A stretch of DNA of 5,207 nucleotides from an uncultured Planctomycetaceae bacterium (GCA_937926325.1 CALAZQ010000249.1:1-5207), one strand, 5' to 3'; shown: positions 1-5,207, numbered from the stretch's first letter. Program-made: numbers and translations. The notes: generated by a model not told the origin, from the sequence alone.

Positions 1-2
1 TT

Positions 3-140
3 CAGTTCTGGGCTGATGATCCTGAAATCGGCAACAGGATGATCAACGCCCGCAGTGTTGACGAGACGGCCGCCAGCAACTTTGGCGTGCGGTCCCTCGT
101 GCAGGCGATCGCCACGAGCCCGCTCTTGCTGACGAAGTAG
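3..140 (+). CDS. C-terminal fragment of a protein, possibly DUF1592/DUF1585 family
   Basis: The frame is open from the left edge and ends at TAG (138-140), giving 45 residues that start QFWADDPEIG and end VRSLVQAIATSPLLLTK. A closing pattern of the form 'hydrophobic-LVxAIxxSxLFxxK' is what I know from the DUF1585 domain that ends the large DUF1592/DUF1588/DUF1585 proteins of planctomycetes, which are often encoded next to DUF1552 genes. A DUF1552 remnant lies about 1 kb away, but on the opposite strand. The fragment is too short for a firm family call. The coding interpretation rests on its protein-like composition and this C-terminal resemblance. The opposite strand is also open here, but that reading (arginine- and proline-rich) does not look like a protein. 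Confidence 0.42.
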   Translation, partial: QFWADDPEIGNRMINARSVDETAASNFGVRSLVQAIATSPLLLTK

Positions 141-146
141 CATTCC

Positions 147-162
147 CAGCCCTTCAGGGCTG
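147..162. terminator. Small hairpin just after the first stop codon
   Basis: CAGCCC and GGGCTG form a 6-bp perfect stem around a TTCA tetraloop, seven bases after the TAG at 138-140. It could end transcription of the first gene or stabilise its 3' end. No T-run follows, so it is not a classical Rho-independent terminator. Confidence 0.25.
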
Positions 163-311
163 TCGAAGGCATCGCCTGGGCGAGGCTGCACACCGGTCGG
201 AGAATCCACGCTGGGACCTCTGGTTTTGCCCACCGACCGCGGCGAGTGGCAACCCGACACCGAGAAGCCACCGGCAAAGGTCAAAACGCAAGAATTGACC
301 CCCAGTACGGC

Positions 312-536
312 TCACTTGGGCAGGTCGATCGACAGCCGGCGATTGGCCGCGTCGATGGTGTACTCAAGGCCTGATGACGCGGGGTTGGCATAGCGGGCCG
401 GCACCCGCAGCTTGACTGGATCGGCGCCGCTGACCCCAAGCCGCGGTGGGCATTTTCGGCTGGAATCATCGGAAATCCCCTTTCGGTTCAGAAAGCTGGC
501 GAAGAGCAGACAAGCAACGAAAAAAACCCGCCTCAA
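312..536 (-). pseudogene. Short secreted-protein remnant with beta-sandwich-like tail
   Basis: This 74-residue frame starts at TTG (534-536) and ends with TGA (312-314). It opens with RRVFFVACLLFASF, a basic-then-hydrophobic run like a signal peptide. It ends with LRVPARYANPASSGLEYTI and a terminal LSIDLPK. That tail resembles the last strands of small planctomycete lipoprotein-like or transthyretin/carboxypeptidase-regulatory-like proteins, which end in patterns such as 'PxKYxxPxTSGL...V...L...L'. Those proteins are usually well over 100 residues, so the body of the domain appears to be missing here. No good ribosome binding site precedes the TTG, and no ATG is in frame before the upstream stop near 606-608. 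A weak promoter-like pair, TTGGCA (597-592) and AAAAAT (575-570), lies upstream on this strand. It could be an internally deleted gene, a real small secreted protein, or chance. Confidence 0.38.
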
Positions 537-554
537 TGGCCCACTGCCGCCGGT

Positions 555-571
555 GCCAATGATTGGCCAAT
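555..571. repeat. Overlapping CCAAT/ATTGG palindromes
   Basis: GCCAATGATTGGC (555-567) is a palindrome around one central base. ATTGGCCAAT (562-571) is a perfect 10-bp palindrome that shares its middle half-site, giving three alternating half-sites in 17 bases. A run of seven T follows (571-577). The region lies between the divergent starts of the short minus-strand frame and brnT, so a regulator binding site is possible. The stems have too little loop to be a useful terminator hairpin. Confidence 0.3.
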
Positions 572-599
572 TTTTTTGCGTCCCGATGGCTTGCCAAAA

Positions 600-639
600 A
601 CCCTTTCAGCGCCGCGGCGAGCACACGTGCTGAAAGGGT
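600..639. promoter_or_regulatory. 11-bp inverted repeat, candidate brnTA operator
   Basis: The arms ACCCTTTCAGC (600-610) and GCTGAAAGGGT (629-639) are perfect reverse complements with an 18-base spacer. The last base of the right arm is the first base of the TATAAT at 639-644. Antitoxins of the BrnA ribbon-helix-helix type are known to bind and repress their own promoter, so this position fits an operator. The alternative is a minus-strand Rho-independent terminator, because five A's at 596-600 would read as TTTTT after the stem on that strand. However, I see no minus-strand gene ending here that would need one. Confidence 0.5.
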
Positions 640-644
640 ATAAT
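639..644 (+). promoter_or_regulatory. brnT: TATAAT -10 box of the brnTA promoter
   Basis: A consensus TATAAT lies 34 bases before the preferred brnT start, which would place transcription initiation near 650 and give a short leader. No recognisable TTGACA-like element lies 16-18 bases upstream: that stretch is GC-rich and inside the inverted-repeat spacer. The promoter would therefore rely on the -10 box or on an unusual sigma factor. Confidence 0.5.
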
Positions 645-668
645 TTCGGAGTCTTGCTGGACGCCTAT

Positions 669-672
669 GGAG
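669..672 (+). promoter_or_regulatory. brnT: Ribosome binding site deciding the brnT start
   Basis: GGAG sits six bases before the ATG at 679. The other in-frame ATG, at 667, has only a weak GGA upstream, and its first four codons contain this site. The 679 start also matches where BrnT proteins normally begin. Confidence 0.55.
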
Positions 673-678
673 CAGGCG

Positions 679-960
679 ATGCGGTTTGAATTCGACGCCC
701 GCAAGAGTGACTCCAACCGAGACAAACATGGGATCGATTTTGCGGCAGCCCAACTGCTGTGGCGGGATCAACGACTGCTCGAAATCCCCGGCCGAACAAC
801 AGATGAACCGCGGTGGCTCGTAATCGGAACAATCGGTGACAAAGTCTGGTCGGCTGTCATTACCCGACGCCGCCGCACCATTCGCATTATTTCGGTCCGT
901 CGGGCGCGGGCAGAGGAGGTGTTGCTCTATGAGTCGGAAGAGAAAAGCAGTGAAGGCTGA
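679..960 (+). CDS. brnT: BrnT family type II toxin
   Basis: The product is a 93-residue ribonuclease toxin of the RelE-like-fold BrnT family, which in characterised systems halts growth by cutting RNA and is neutralised by BrnA. Family signatures run through the whole length: FEFD at residues 3-6, a KSxxNxxKHGIDF stretch at 9-21, LEIPGRTTDEPR at 34-45, WSAVIT at 57-62, and the strongly conserved RIISVRRAR at 69-77 followed by EE and Y84. Its length is normal for the family and no key block is missing. An ATG at 667 would add four residues, but 679 has the better ribosome binding site and gives the usual MxFEFD start. The 3' end overlaps brnA by 32 bases, so the two are translated from one message. 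Upstream lie a TATAAT box and an inverted repeat suited to autoregulation. RNase activity is inferred from the family. Confidence 0.93.
   Translation: MRFEFDARKSDSNRDKHGIDFAAAQLLWRDQRLLEIPGRTTDEPRWLVIGTIGDKVWSAVITRRRRTIRIISVRRARAEEVLLYESEEKSSEG
914..919 (+). promoter_or_regulatory. brnA: Strong ribosome binding site for brnA inside brnT
   Basis: AGGAGG lies nine bases before ATG 929, within the brnT coding region. It fixes the brnA start against the longer in-frame reading that begins at 836. It also suggests the antitoxin is translated more strongly than the toxin, which has only GGAG. Confidence 0.7.
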
Positions 961-1174
961 GGCGTTCGACCAAGCCTTCGACGCGGGGCAAGACATCACA
1001 GCAGCGATCGATACCGCCAAGGCACGGCGACCCAACCGGCAGCAACGACGGGTCAACGTCGATTTTCCAGTGTGGATGGTGGAATCACTCGACGCCGAAG
1101 CAGGTCGGCTTGGGGTCACGCGGCAATCGATCATCAAGGTCTGGATTGCCGAACGGCTCAGCCGGCCCACCTGA
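929..1174 (+). CDS. brnA: BrnA family antitoxin (ribbon-helix-helix/CopG type)
   Basis: The product is an 81-residue antitoxin that binds BrnT and, in known systems, represses the shared operon as a complex. The N-terminal part (residues 12-33) has the family's AFDQAFDAGQDIT...IDTAKARRP pattern. The DNA-binding ribbon-helix-helix lies at about 41-77, with RVNVDFPVWMVESLD forming the beta strand and first helix, and LGVTRQSIIKVWIAERL the turn and second helix. The start at 929 is set by AGGAGG at 914-919. An in-frame reading from 836 would add 31 residues that are merely brnT read in another frame. The gene overlaps brnT by 32 bases in the toxin-first order usual for this family. It ends 12 bases from the converging DUF1552 remnant. 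It appears intact, so the module could be functional. Confidence 0.92.
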   Translation: MSRKRKAVKAEAFDQAFDAGQDITAAIDTAKARRPNRQQRRVNVDFPVWMVESLDAEAGRLGVTRQSIIKVWIAERLSRPT

Positions 1175-1186
1175 GGAGGATGCGTC

Positions 1187-1933
1187 TCATGTCAGCAGTT
1201 CCTCCAGGATGCCGGTTGAGTCGCCATGCCGATCGACCTGGACGCCCGAGCCCTGCAGCAGGGTCAGCCAGCAGTTGTTCAGCGGCGTCTGCTTCGGCAG
1301 CACCAGGTGCTGGCCAAGCCTGATACCAGCCCCGTGGCCGGCAATCAGCGTGGGGCAATTGGAAAGCTCGTGACCGGTGCGGATGTTGCTGCCGTAGACC
1401 ACTGTCGTGTGGTCGAACAGATGGGAGCCATCGGCCTCTGCGGTCTGCTTGAGGCGGTCGAGCAGGCCGGCGAGCAGATCGCTCTGGGCGAGATCTCGCT
1501 GTTGCGAGCAGACCAGCTTCTCGGCCCTCGTGGTGTGGTAGTGACTCATGTCGTGGGGAAACATCTTCTGGCCGGTGCTCGTCAGCAGGGTGTTGACCGG
1601 CTGGCGGTAGGTGATCACCCGGGTGGAGTCGGTCTGCAGGGCCGCCACCAGCAGGTTGTGCATCAGCTTGATCTCCTCCTTCCCCTCCATGCCCTGCTTG
1701 GGCTCGGCAAGCGGTGCCGGTGTCGAGGTGTGGCAGCCGAGAGAAGGGCCGCCGGTAGTGGGAAAAATTGTCGGTCGAAAAGCGGGCCGCCGCTGGGCGG
1801 GGTGCAGATGGCTGATGCCCATGCGGAGCATCAGGAAGCGACTCTGTGGTGGCAGCCGCAGTTCGCAGTCGATCAACTCCCAGCTGGCCGGCTGCCGGCT
1901 GCCAGAGGCTTTCATCGGTTGCCAGGCAGGCAT
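1187..1933 (-). pseudogene. 5'-truncated DUF1552 family gene (C-terminal part only)
   Basis: From about residue 72 (near base 1720) to the stop at 1187-1189 the frame is clearly a DUF1552 protein: EPKQGMEGKEEIKLM, ALQTDSTRVITYRQPVNTLL, PHDMSHYH, DHTTVVYGSNIRTGHEL, CPTLIAGHGAGI, LVLPKQTPL and RHGDSTGILEEL. DUF1552 proteins are uncharacterised exported proteins, usually over 400 residues with a twin-arginine signal, often paired with DUF1592/DUF1585 proteins in planctomycetes. Here only about 180 C-terminal residues match. The first 71 codons from the ATG at 1931-1933 are rich in Arg, Pro and His and resemble nothing in the family. I found no DUF1552-like reading in the frames I checked upstream. 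There is no Shine-Dalgarno before that ATG and no signal peptide. The C-terminal frame has no stop or frameshift, so the loss may be recent, or a shortened protein could still be made. Confidence 0.78.
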
Positions 1934-2087
1934 GGAGGTCTGCCAGGCAGAGGTCGCGGATTATCAGACAACGGACGCATACATGTCTTCTGCCGGAACG
2001 TGGAAAAATTTGACACCCGGCCTGAAAATAGCCGGTAGGCTGCGGTTCCTGTCCCGTTTTCTACGCTGTTTCCCTGGGAACACGGTC

Positions 2088-3221
2088 ATGGTCATGCAGC
2101 TCCTTCGGTTCCTGTGTCTCGGTGGCATTGTGGGTGTTGCCGCCACGGCCGCGGCCGCCGAGACCGGCCGCCGCTATGACCTGGTCGCCCGTGCCAGTGC
2201 AATCGACCCGGCAGCCGGCGAGCATCCTGAGATCGGCTTCAGCTTCACCGACCCCAAGACCGGCAAGCCGGCCGACCTTCAGCATGCTGTCGTCGACACC
2301 AGCGTGCCGAGTGAGGGGCGGCTGGTGATCTGGCTGATGGCCCACAGCCCGGGTCTGTTCGACCGGCTGGCCAGCTATGGGCTGCATGGCATTCAGGTCC
2401 ACTATGCCAACGGCTGGTTCGGGACGCTCAAGCCGGCGGTGCGAGACTCCGGTGACGTGCTCGGCAAGATTCGGCTTGAGGCGGCAACCGGCGAGGACAT
2501 CAGCCCACTGGTCGATATCCCGAAGCCCGACGGCATGCGGGAGCGGGCCCGGCAGTTTCTGCTTTGGCTCAACCGGGAAAATCCTGAGGGGAATTGGGCC
2601 CAGTTTCTCACGGCCGACCGTGGCGAGCTGCGGTGGGACAAGGTGACGCTGGCCGGCATCTCGCATGGCTCGACCACCGCCGCCCGCTTCGCGCTGCATC
2701 AGGCGGTCGATCGGGTCGTCATGTTCTCAGGCCCCCGGGACAACACCGAAACCTGGCAGGGAGGGCCGTCGGCCACCTCCCCCAGCCGGTTCTTTGGCTT
2801 TACCCATGTGCTCGATGCTGGCTGGGAGCGGGATCACTACTGCCGCTCGTGGCAGCTGCTGCGGCTGCAGGAGTGCGGCCCGGTGGTCAACGTCGAGCAG
2901 ACGCCAGCTCCCTACGGCAATAGCCGCCGGCTGATCAGCGACTGTGACATGGGGGGCAATGGCCGGCGGGCCCACTCGGGGGTGATTCCCAACGGCAACG
3001 CCTGCAAGGATGCGGCCGGAACCTTTCTGCATGAGCCGGTCTGGCGGTATCTGTTCATGCATCCGGTCACCGAGGTGGGCCCGGCCGTTGCCCCCGACCC
3101 CGACTGCGCGATGCAGCGGCAGACAGCCCACAGTGCGGCCAACAGCCGGGCCGAACGGCAGCTGGAGGGCTGGCGGGTGCTGATCAGTCGCCCGCTCTTG
3201 GCCGACGGCAGGTGCTTGTGA
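2088..3221 (+). CDS. Secreted alpha/beta-hydrolase-fold protein (BPSS1187-like)
   Basis: The product is a 377-residue predicted exported hydrolase. Residues 1-24 form a signal peptide: a hydrophobic LLRFLCLGGIVGVAA run, then AAAA before ETG, with likely cleavage after residue 24. The mature start, RASAIDPAAGEHP, resembles planctomycete proteins of the BPSS1187-type alpha/beta-hydrolase group. The nucleophile elbow is LAGISHGS with Ser192. H296 in the RRAHSGVIPNG stretch is a good candidate catalytic His, and D243 or D249 a possible acid. Four cysteines (in HYCRSW, QECGP, SDCDM and NACKD) could form disulfides in the periplasm. The substrate is unknown; an ester or similar bond is the family expectation. 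The frame stays open upstream to 1611, but ATG 2088 (or 2094) is where the signal peptide begins. The ribosome site is weak (GGGAA near 2077). It stands alone between a divergent DUF1552 remnant and the MNT/HEPN pair. Confidence 0.7.
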   Translation: MVMQLLRFLCLGGIVGVAATAAAAETGRRYDLVARASAIDPAAGEHPEIGFSFTDPKTGKPADLQHAVVDTSVPSEGRLVIWLMAHSPGLFDRLASYGLHGIQVHYANGWFGTLKPAVRDSGDVLGKIRLEAATGEDISPLVDIPKPDGMRERARQFLLWLNRENPEGNWAQFLTADRGELRWDKVTLAGISHGSTTAARFALHQAVDRVVMFSGPRDNTETWQGGPSATSPSRFFGFTHVLDAGWERDHYCRSWQLLRLQECGPVVNVEQTPAPYGNSRRLISDCDMGGNGRRAHSGVIPNGNACKDAAGTFLHEPVWRYLFMHPVTEVGPAVAPDPDCAMQRQTAHSAANSRAERQLEGWRVLISRPLLADGRCL

Positions 3222-3311
3222 GCAGGGTGTTGGCCGCCTTATTCTTGGGGAAAAGAGCTGATTTGGTTGGGTTTCTCCGGGTGTCTTTCTTGCCCTCATC
3301 GAAAAGCCTCG

Positions 3312-3716
3312 ATGCTCAACGCCTCTCGCTTTGCCGAACTATCGTTGGCCCCGCGTGATCGGGCCGCTGTGCTTGACGCGGTGAAGCTTCTTGTCGCTCG
3401 TCTGCCGGTTGAGCGAGTGGTTCTCTACGGCTCGAAGGTCCGCGGGGATGACCATGCCGAAAGCGACATCGACCTGCTGGTGCTCACGAGTCGTCCCCTG
3501 AGTGCGGCCGAAGGCTTTCTGGCAACCGAACTGTTACAGCCGGTACAGCATCGCTATCACTGCATCATCAGCCCGCTGCGGCTCACGGCAGCTGAGTGGT
3601 ACCGCGGGGTCTATCAGGTGCTTGGCATCCGTCATGAGATCGATCGTGAAGGAGTCGATGTACCGCTGCCCCGACAGGCTGGCGAGCGAGCCCATCTGGA
3701 GCCGGCCGAGAGATGA
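3312..3716 (+). CDS. Minimal nucleotidyltransferase (MNT), partner of HEPN
   Basis: The product is a 134-residue DNA-polymerase-beta-like minimal nucleotidyltransferase. In characterised MNT/HEPN modules the MNT acts as antitoxin by adding AMP to the HEPN toxin. Helix 1 (about residues 13-31) leads into LYGSKVRGDDHAESDIDLLVL, which holds the signature G40-S41 and the metal-binding Asp52 and Asp54. The segment CIISPLRLTAAEW matches the 'isplvlt-eef' strand seen in this subgroup, where a third acidic residue is often absent, as here. The C-terminus carries the usual I-x(4-5)-EGV motif (HEIDREGVDV), followed by a short tail. ATG 3312 gives the normal length. A TTG at 3267 would add 15 unlikely residues including a CLSC stretch. 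No strong ribosome site is seen. Its stop overlaps the HEPN start (ATGA), so the two genes are translationally coupled. Confidence 0.82.
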   Translation: MLNASRFAELSLAPRDRAAVLDAVKLLVARLPVERVVLYGSKVRGDDHAESDIDLLVLTSRPLSAAEGFLATELLQPVQHRYHCIISPLRLTAAEWYRGVYQVLGIRHEIDREGVDVPLPRQAGERAHLEPAER

Positions 3717-4111
3717 GCCCCGAAGAAGCCCGCAGCGAGGTGATCAGGTGGTCGGTTGAACGGGCTCAAATCCGGTTGGATGCGGCCGAACGTGAACTGC
3801 AAGCCGGGGTGCCGCAGCTCGCGGCAGACCACGCCTACTACGCCTGCTTTCATCTCGTGTCGGCCGTGTTTCTCTGTGACGGGCTGACGATGAAACGGCA
3901 TTCGGCAGTTCGTGCAGCCGTCCATGAGCGGCTGATCCAGACCGGCCGGCTTGACCGGCAGTGGGGAAGCATCTTCGACCGGCTGGCAGAACTACGGACG
4001 CAGTCGGTCTATGCCGCGCTCTTCGTCCTCGACGCAGAGACCGGACGAATCATCGTGGATGATGCCGTGAGGTTCGCCGTGGTGCTGCGGCGAATGCTTC
4101 CGCCGACGTGA
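3713..4111 (+). CDS. HEPN domain protein, partner of the MNT
   Basis: The product is a 132-residue all-alpha HEPN protein, the expected toxin half of the module, probably an RNase by family analogy. The core reads ADHAYYACFHLVSAVFLCDGL (residues 38-58), then KRHSAV (61-66), HERLIQTGRL (71-80) and ELRTQSVYAAL (93-103). This matches the HEPN pattern 'raYYAmFyaasAlLlxkGl...kHsgv...G.l...R.eADY'. The catalytic-type arginine is R95 and the family tyrosine is Y100. The site is R-x4-Y rather than R-x4-6-H, and the Asp common before that Tyr is Val here, so RNase activity is uncertain. ATG 3713 overlaps the TGA of the MNT. TGGAG at 3697-3701 is only a distant ribosome site, so coupled translation is likely. 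The gene ends 13 bases from the converging repeat protein. Confidence 0.82.
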   Translation: MSPEEARSEVIRWSVERAQIRLDAAERELQAGVPQLAADHAYYACFHLVSAVFLCDGLTMKRHSAVRAAVHERLIQTGRLDRQWGSIFDRLAELRTQSVYAALFVLDAETGRIIVDDAVRFAVVLRRMLPPT

Positions 4112-4124
4112 GGTGAATGATGCC

Positions 4125-5207
4125 TCAGGGAGCCTCGGCTGCGACGGAGTAGGTTGGCAGGTGCCGGGCGGGCACTTCGAGGGCCAGCAGATGCAGGGTG
4201 GTGACGTAGATGCGGCCACCGTAGTGGCCCCAGCGATCGGGCCGGCTGCCGAGTGGATCCCAGCTGCCAGCTGCCGAGCCGGTGCGGGCCTGCTGCGTTG
4301 CCAGCAGATCGACCAGGTCACGGTACCAGCGGTTCCAGGGGTCGCCGCCGGTGTGCACGAGCACCTGTGAGGCGTAATACCAGAGATAGGCATCGCGGGC
4401 CCGCTGTTCAGCCGAGCCGTAGCTGGGCTTTGCCGCTGCCAGCAGTTCCGCCGGCCGCGCCACCAGCCGGTCGCCCGCCCGCACCCCCGTGTGCAGCCGC
4501 ATCAGCGCGCCGACGGCGGTCATGCAGCTGGCCGACAGCGGCGAGCGGCGTTGCTGGCTGTCCCGCGGGTTGTAGATGTAGCGGGTGGGATCGACCGCTG
4601 AGGCCGACCGGTCCACCAGACTCTGCACGCCGCTGAAGGTCTCTGCCGCCACCGGCACCCCTGCGAGCACGCCTGCCCGCAAGGCGACCAACATCCAGCC
4701 GCTGACCGACAGGTCTGAGTCGGTGCCGGGGACATACCGCCAGCCGCCGGAGACCGGATGCTGACTGGCGGAGATGAACTGGCAGGCCTTGGTCGCGGCC
4801 GGTCGCACCAACGGATCACCCGTCATGCCGACCGCCTCACACAGGGCCATGGTGGCGATGGCATGGCTGTACATCCAGCCGCAGCTGTTGGAGAGGGGAT
4901 CGGCCTGCAGATAGAGATCGCCATTGGGCTGCTGGACGGCCAGCAGCCACTCGATGCCGCGGCGGACGGTGTCGCGATGGGGGCCCGAGAAATGGTCATG
5001 CCCCGCGCCGAGAAAGCTGAGCAGGGCCAGGCCGGTGGCCGCCGTGTCGCAGGTCAGCCGCGGTGCCTCGGCCGGGGTTGCGCCGGCGTAGCTGGCCAGG
5101 CTCCAGCGGCCGTCGGCCTGCTGCGAGCGAACCAGGAAGGCCAGGCCCCGATCGATCATGGCGTCGGCCTGGGCAAGGGCCTCGCGGTCGGCCACCTTGG
5201 CCGCTGC
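4125..5207 (-). CDS. Prenyltransferase/squalene-oxidase-repeat protein (5' end outside window)
   Basis: The minus-strand frame is open from the right edge to TGA (4125-4127). A GTG at 5193-5195 is in frame, but AAAK precedes it, so the true start probably lies outside. Numbering from that GTG, the protein is built of alpha/alpha-toroid repeats like those of squalene cyclases and prenyltransferase beta subunits. Examples are a QW motif QQADGRW at 25-31, a degenerate QQPNGDL at 88-94, QHPVSGGW at 145-152 with GWMLVALRAG after it, and QQARTGSAAGSWDP near the end. Similar proteins are abundant in planctomycetes and mostly uncharacterised. The cyclase acid motif D-x-D-D is absent: the nearest is TDSDLS at 158-163. 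It is therefore probably not a true triterpene cyclase. It may bind a hydrophobic ligand or partner protein. No signal peptide can be judged without the N-terminus. It converges on the HEPN gene. Confidence 0.8.
   Translation of the reverse strand, partial: AAAKVADREALAQADAMIDRGLAFLVRSQQADGRWSLASYAGATPAEAPRLTCDTAATGLALLSFLGAGHDHFSGPHRDTVRRGIEWLLAVQQPNGDLYLQADPLSNSCGWMYSHAIATMALCEAVGMTGDPLVRPAATKACQFISASQHPVSGGWRYVPGTDSDLSVSGWMLVALRAGVLAGVPVAAETFSGVQSLVDRSASAVDPTRYIYNPRDSQQRRSPLSASCMTAVGALMRLHTGVRAGDRLVARPAELLAAAKPSYGSAEQRARDAYLWYYASQVLVHTGGDPWNRWYRDLVDLLATQQARTGSAAGSWDPLGSRPDRWGHYGGRIYVTTLHLLALEVPARHLPTYSVAAEAP

Noticed and set aside
184..390. Plus-strand reading with LPTDRGEWQPDTEKPP
   Set aside because: It has protein-like composition but no start, no ribosome site and no family I recognise, and it overlaps the better-supported minus-strand frame.
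466..1170. Long minus-strand frame across the brnTA region
   Set aside because: It is antisense to two well-recognised genes and its translation resembles no protein family. It is a high-GC shadow.
1174..1205. GGAGGA/TCCTCC inverted repeat between brnA and the DUF1552 remnant
   Set aside because: Arms are short and low-complexity, the loop is long, and one arm is DUF1552 coding sequence.
1226..2038. Long plus-strand frame opposite the DUF1552 remnant
   Set aside because: It is the complement of conserved DUF1552 coding sequence and has no family resemblance of its own.
2010..2041. TTGACA (2010-2015) upstream of the hydrolase as a sigma-70 promoter
   Set aside because: The -35 hexamer is perfect, but no acceptable -10 lies 15-19 bases downstream; the best is TAGGCT at 20 bases. 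A chance match is plausible.
1611..2087. N-terminal extension of the hydrolase frame back to 1611
   Set aside because: It runs antisense to the DUF1552 remnant. The signal peptide beginning at 2088 shows where the protein really starts.
4109..4127. TGAGG/CCTCA hairpin between the converging HEPN and repeat-protein genes
   Set aside because: The stem is only five base pairs, has no T-run, and consists mostly of the two stop codons. It is too weak to call a terminator.

Overview
The window looks like a chromosomal segment from a GC-rich member of the Planctomycetota, or a close PVC-group relative. Three features suggest this: a DUF1552-family protein, a secreted alpha/beta-hydrolase of a type common in these genomes, and a prenyltransferase/squalene-oxidase-repeat protein. 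No rRNA, tRNA, CRISPR array or transposase was seen, and no gene-free stretch exceeds about 300 bases. This assignment is an inference from gene families, not from a marker gene.

Left part (1-680): the window opens in the last 45 codons of a + strand gene, possibly a DUF1592/DUF1585-type protein. A gap with nothing convincing follows at 141-311. A short minus-strand frame (312-536) then combines a signal-peptide-like start with a tail resembling the end of small secreted beta-sandwich proteins, so it is probably a shrunken gene. The AT-richer region 537-678 holds overlapping CCAAT palindromes and an 11-bp perfect inverted repeat whose right arm runs into a TATAAT box.

Middle (679-1933): that promoter leads into a textbook brnT-brnA toxin-antitoxin operon, with genes overlapping by 32 bases. 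Converging on it, 12 bases away, is the C-terminal part of a DUF1552 protein. Its N-terminal half is missing, which suggests a 5'-truncated remnant.

Right part (2088-5207): a secreted alpha/beta-hydrolase-fold protein with a GxSxG nucleophile elbow (BPSS1187-like) comes first. It is followed by a second two-gene module: a minimal nucleotidyltransferase (MNT) and a HEPN protein coupled by an ATGA overlap. A long minus-strand protein with squalene-cyclase-like repeats, running off the right edge, converges on the HEPN gene.

The overall picture is an accessory stretch in which two unrelated toxin-antitoxin modules, BrnT/BrnA and MNT/HEPN, sit among apparent gene remnants and two ordinary planctomycete genes. 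Nothing here proves a wholly new system. The best leads are the inverted repeat at the brn promoter, the truncated DUF1552 gene, and the pairing of two toxin-antitoxin modules with decayed neighbours.
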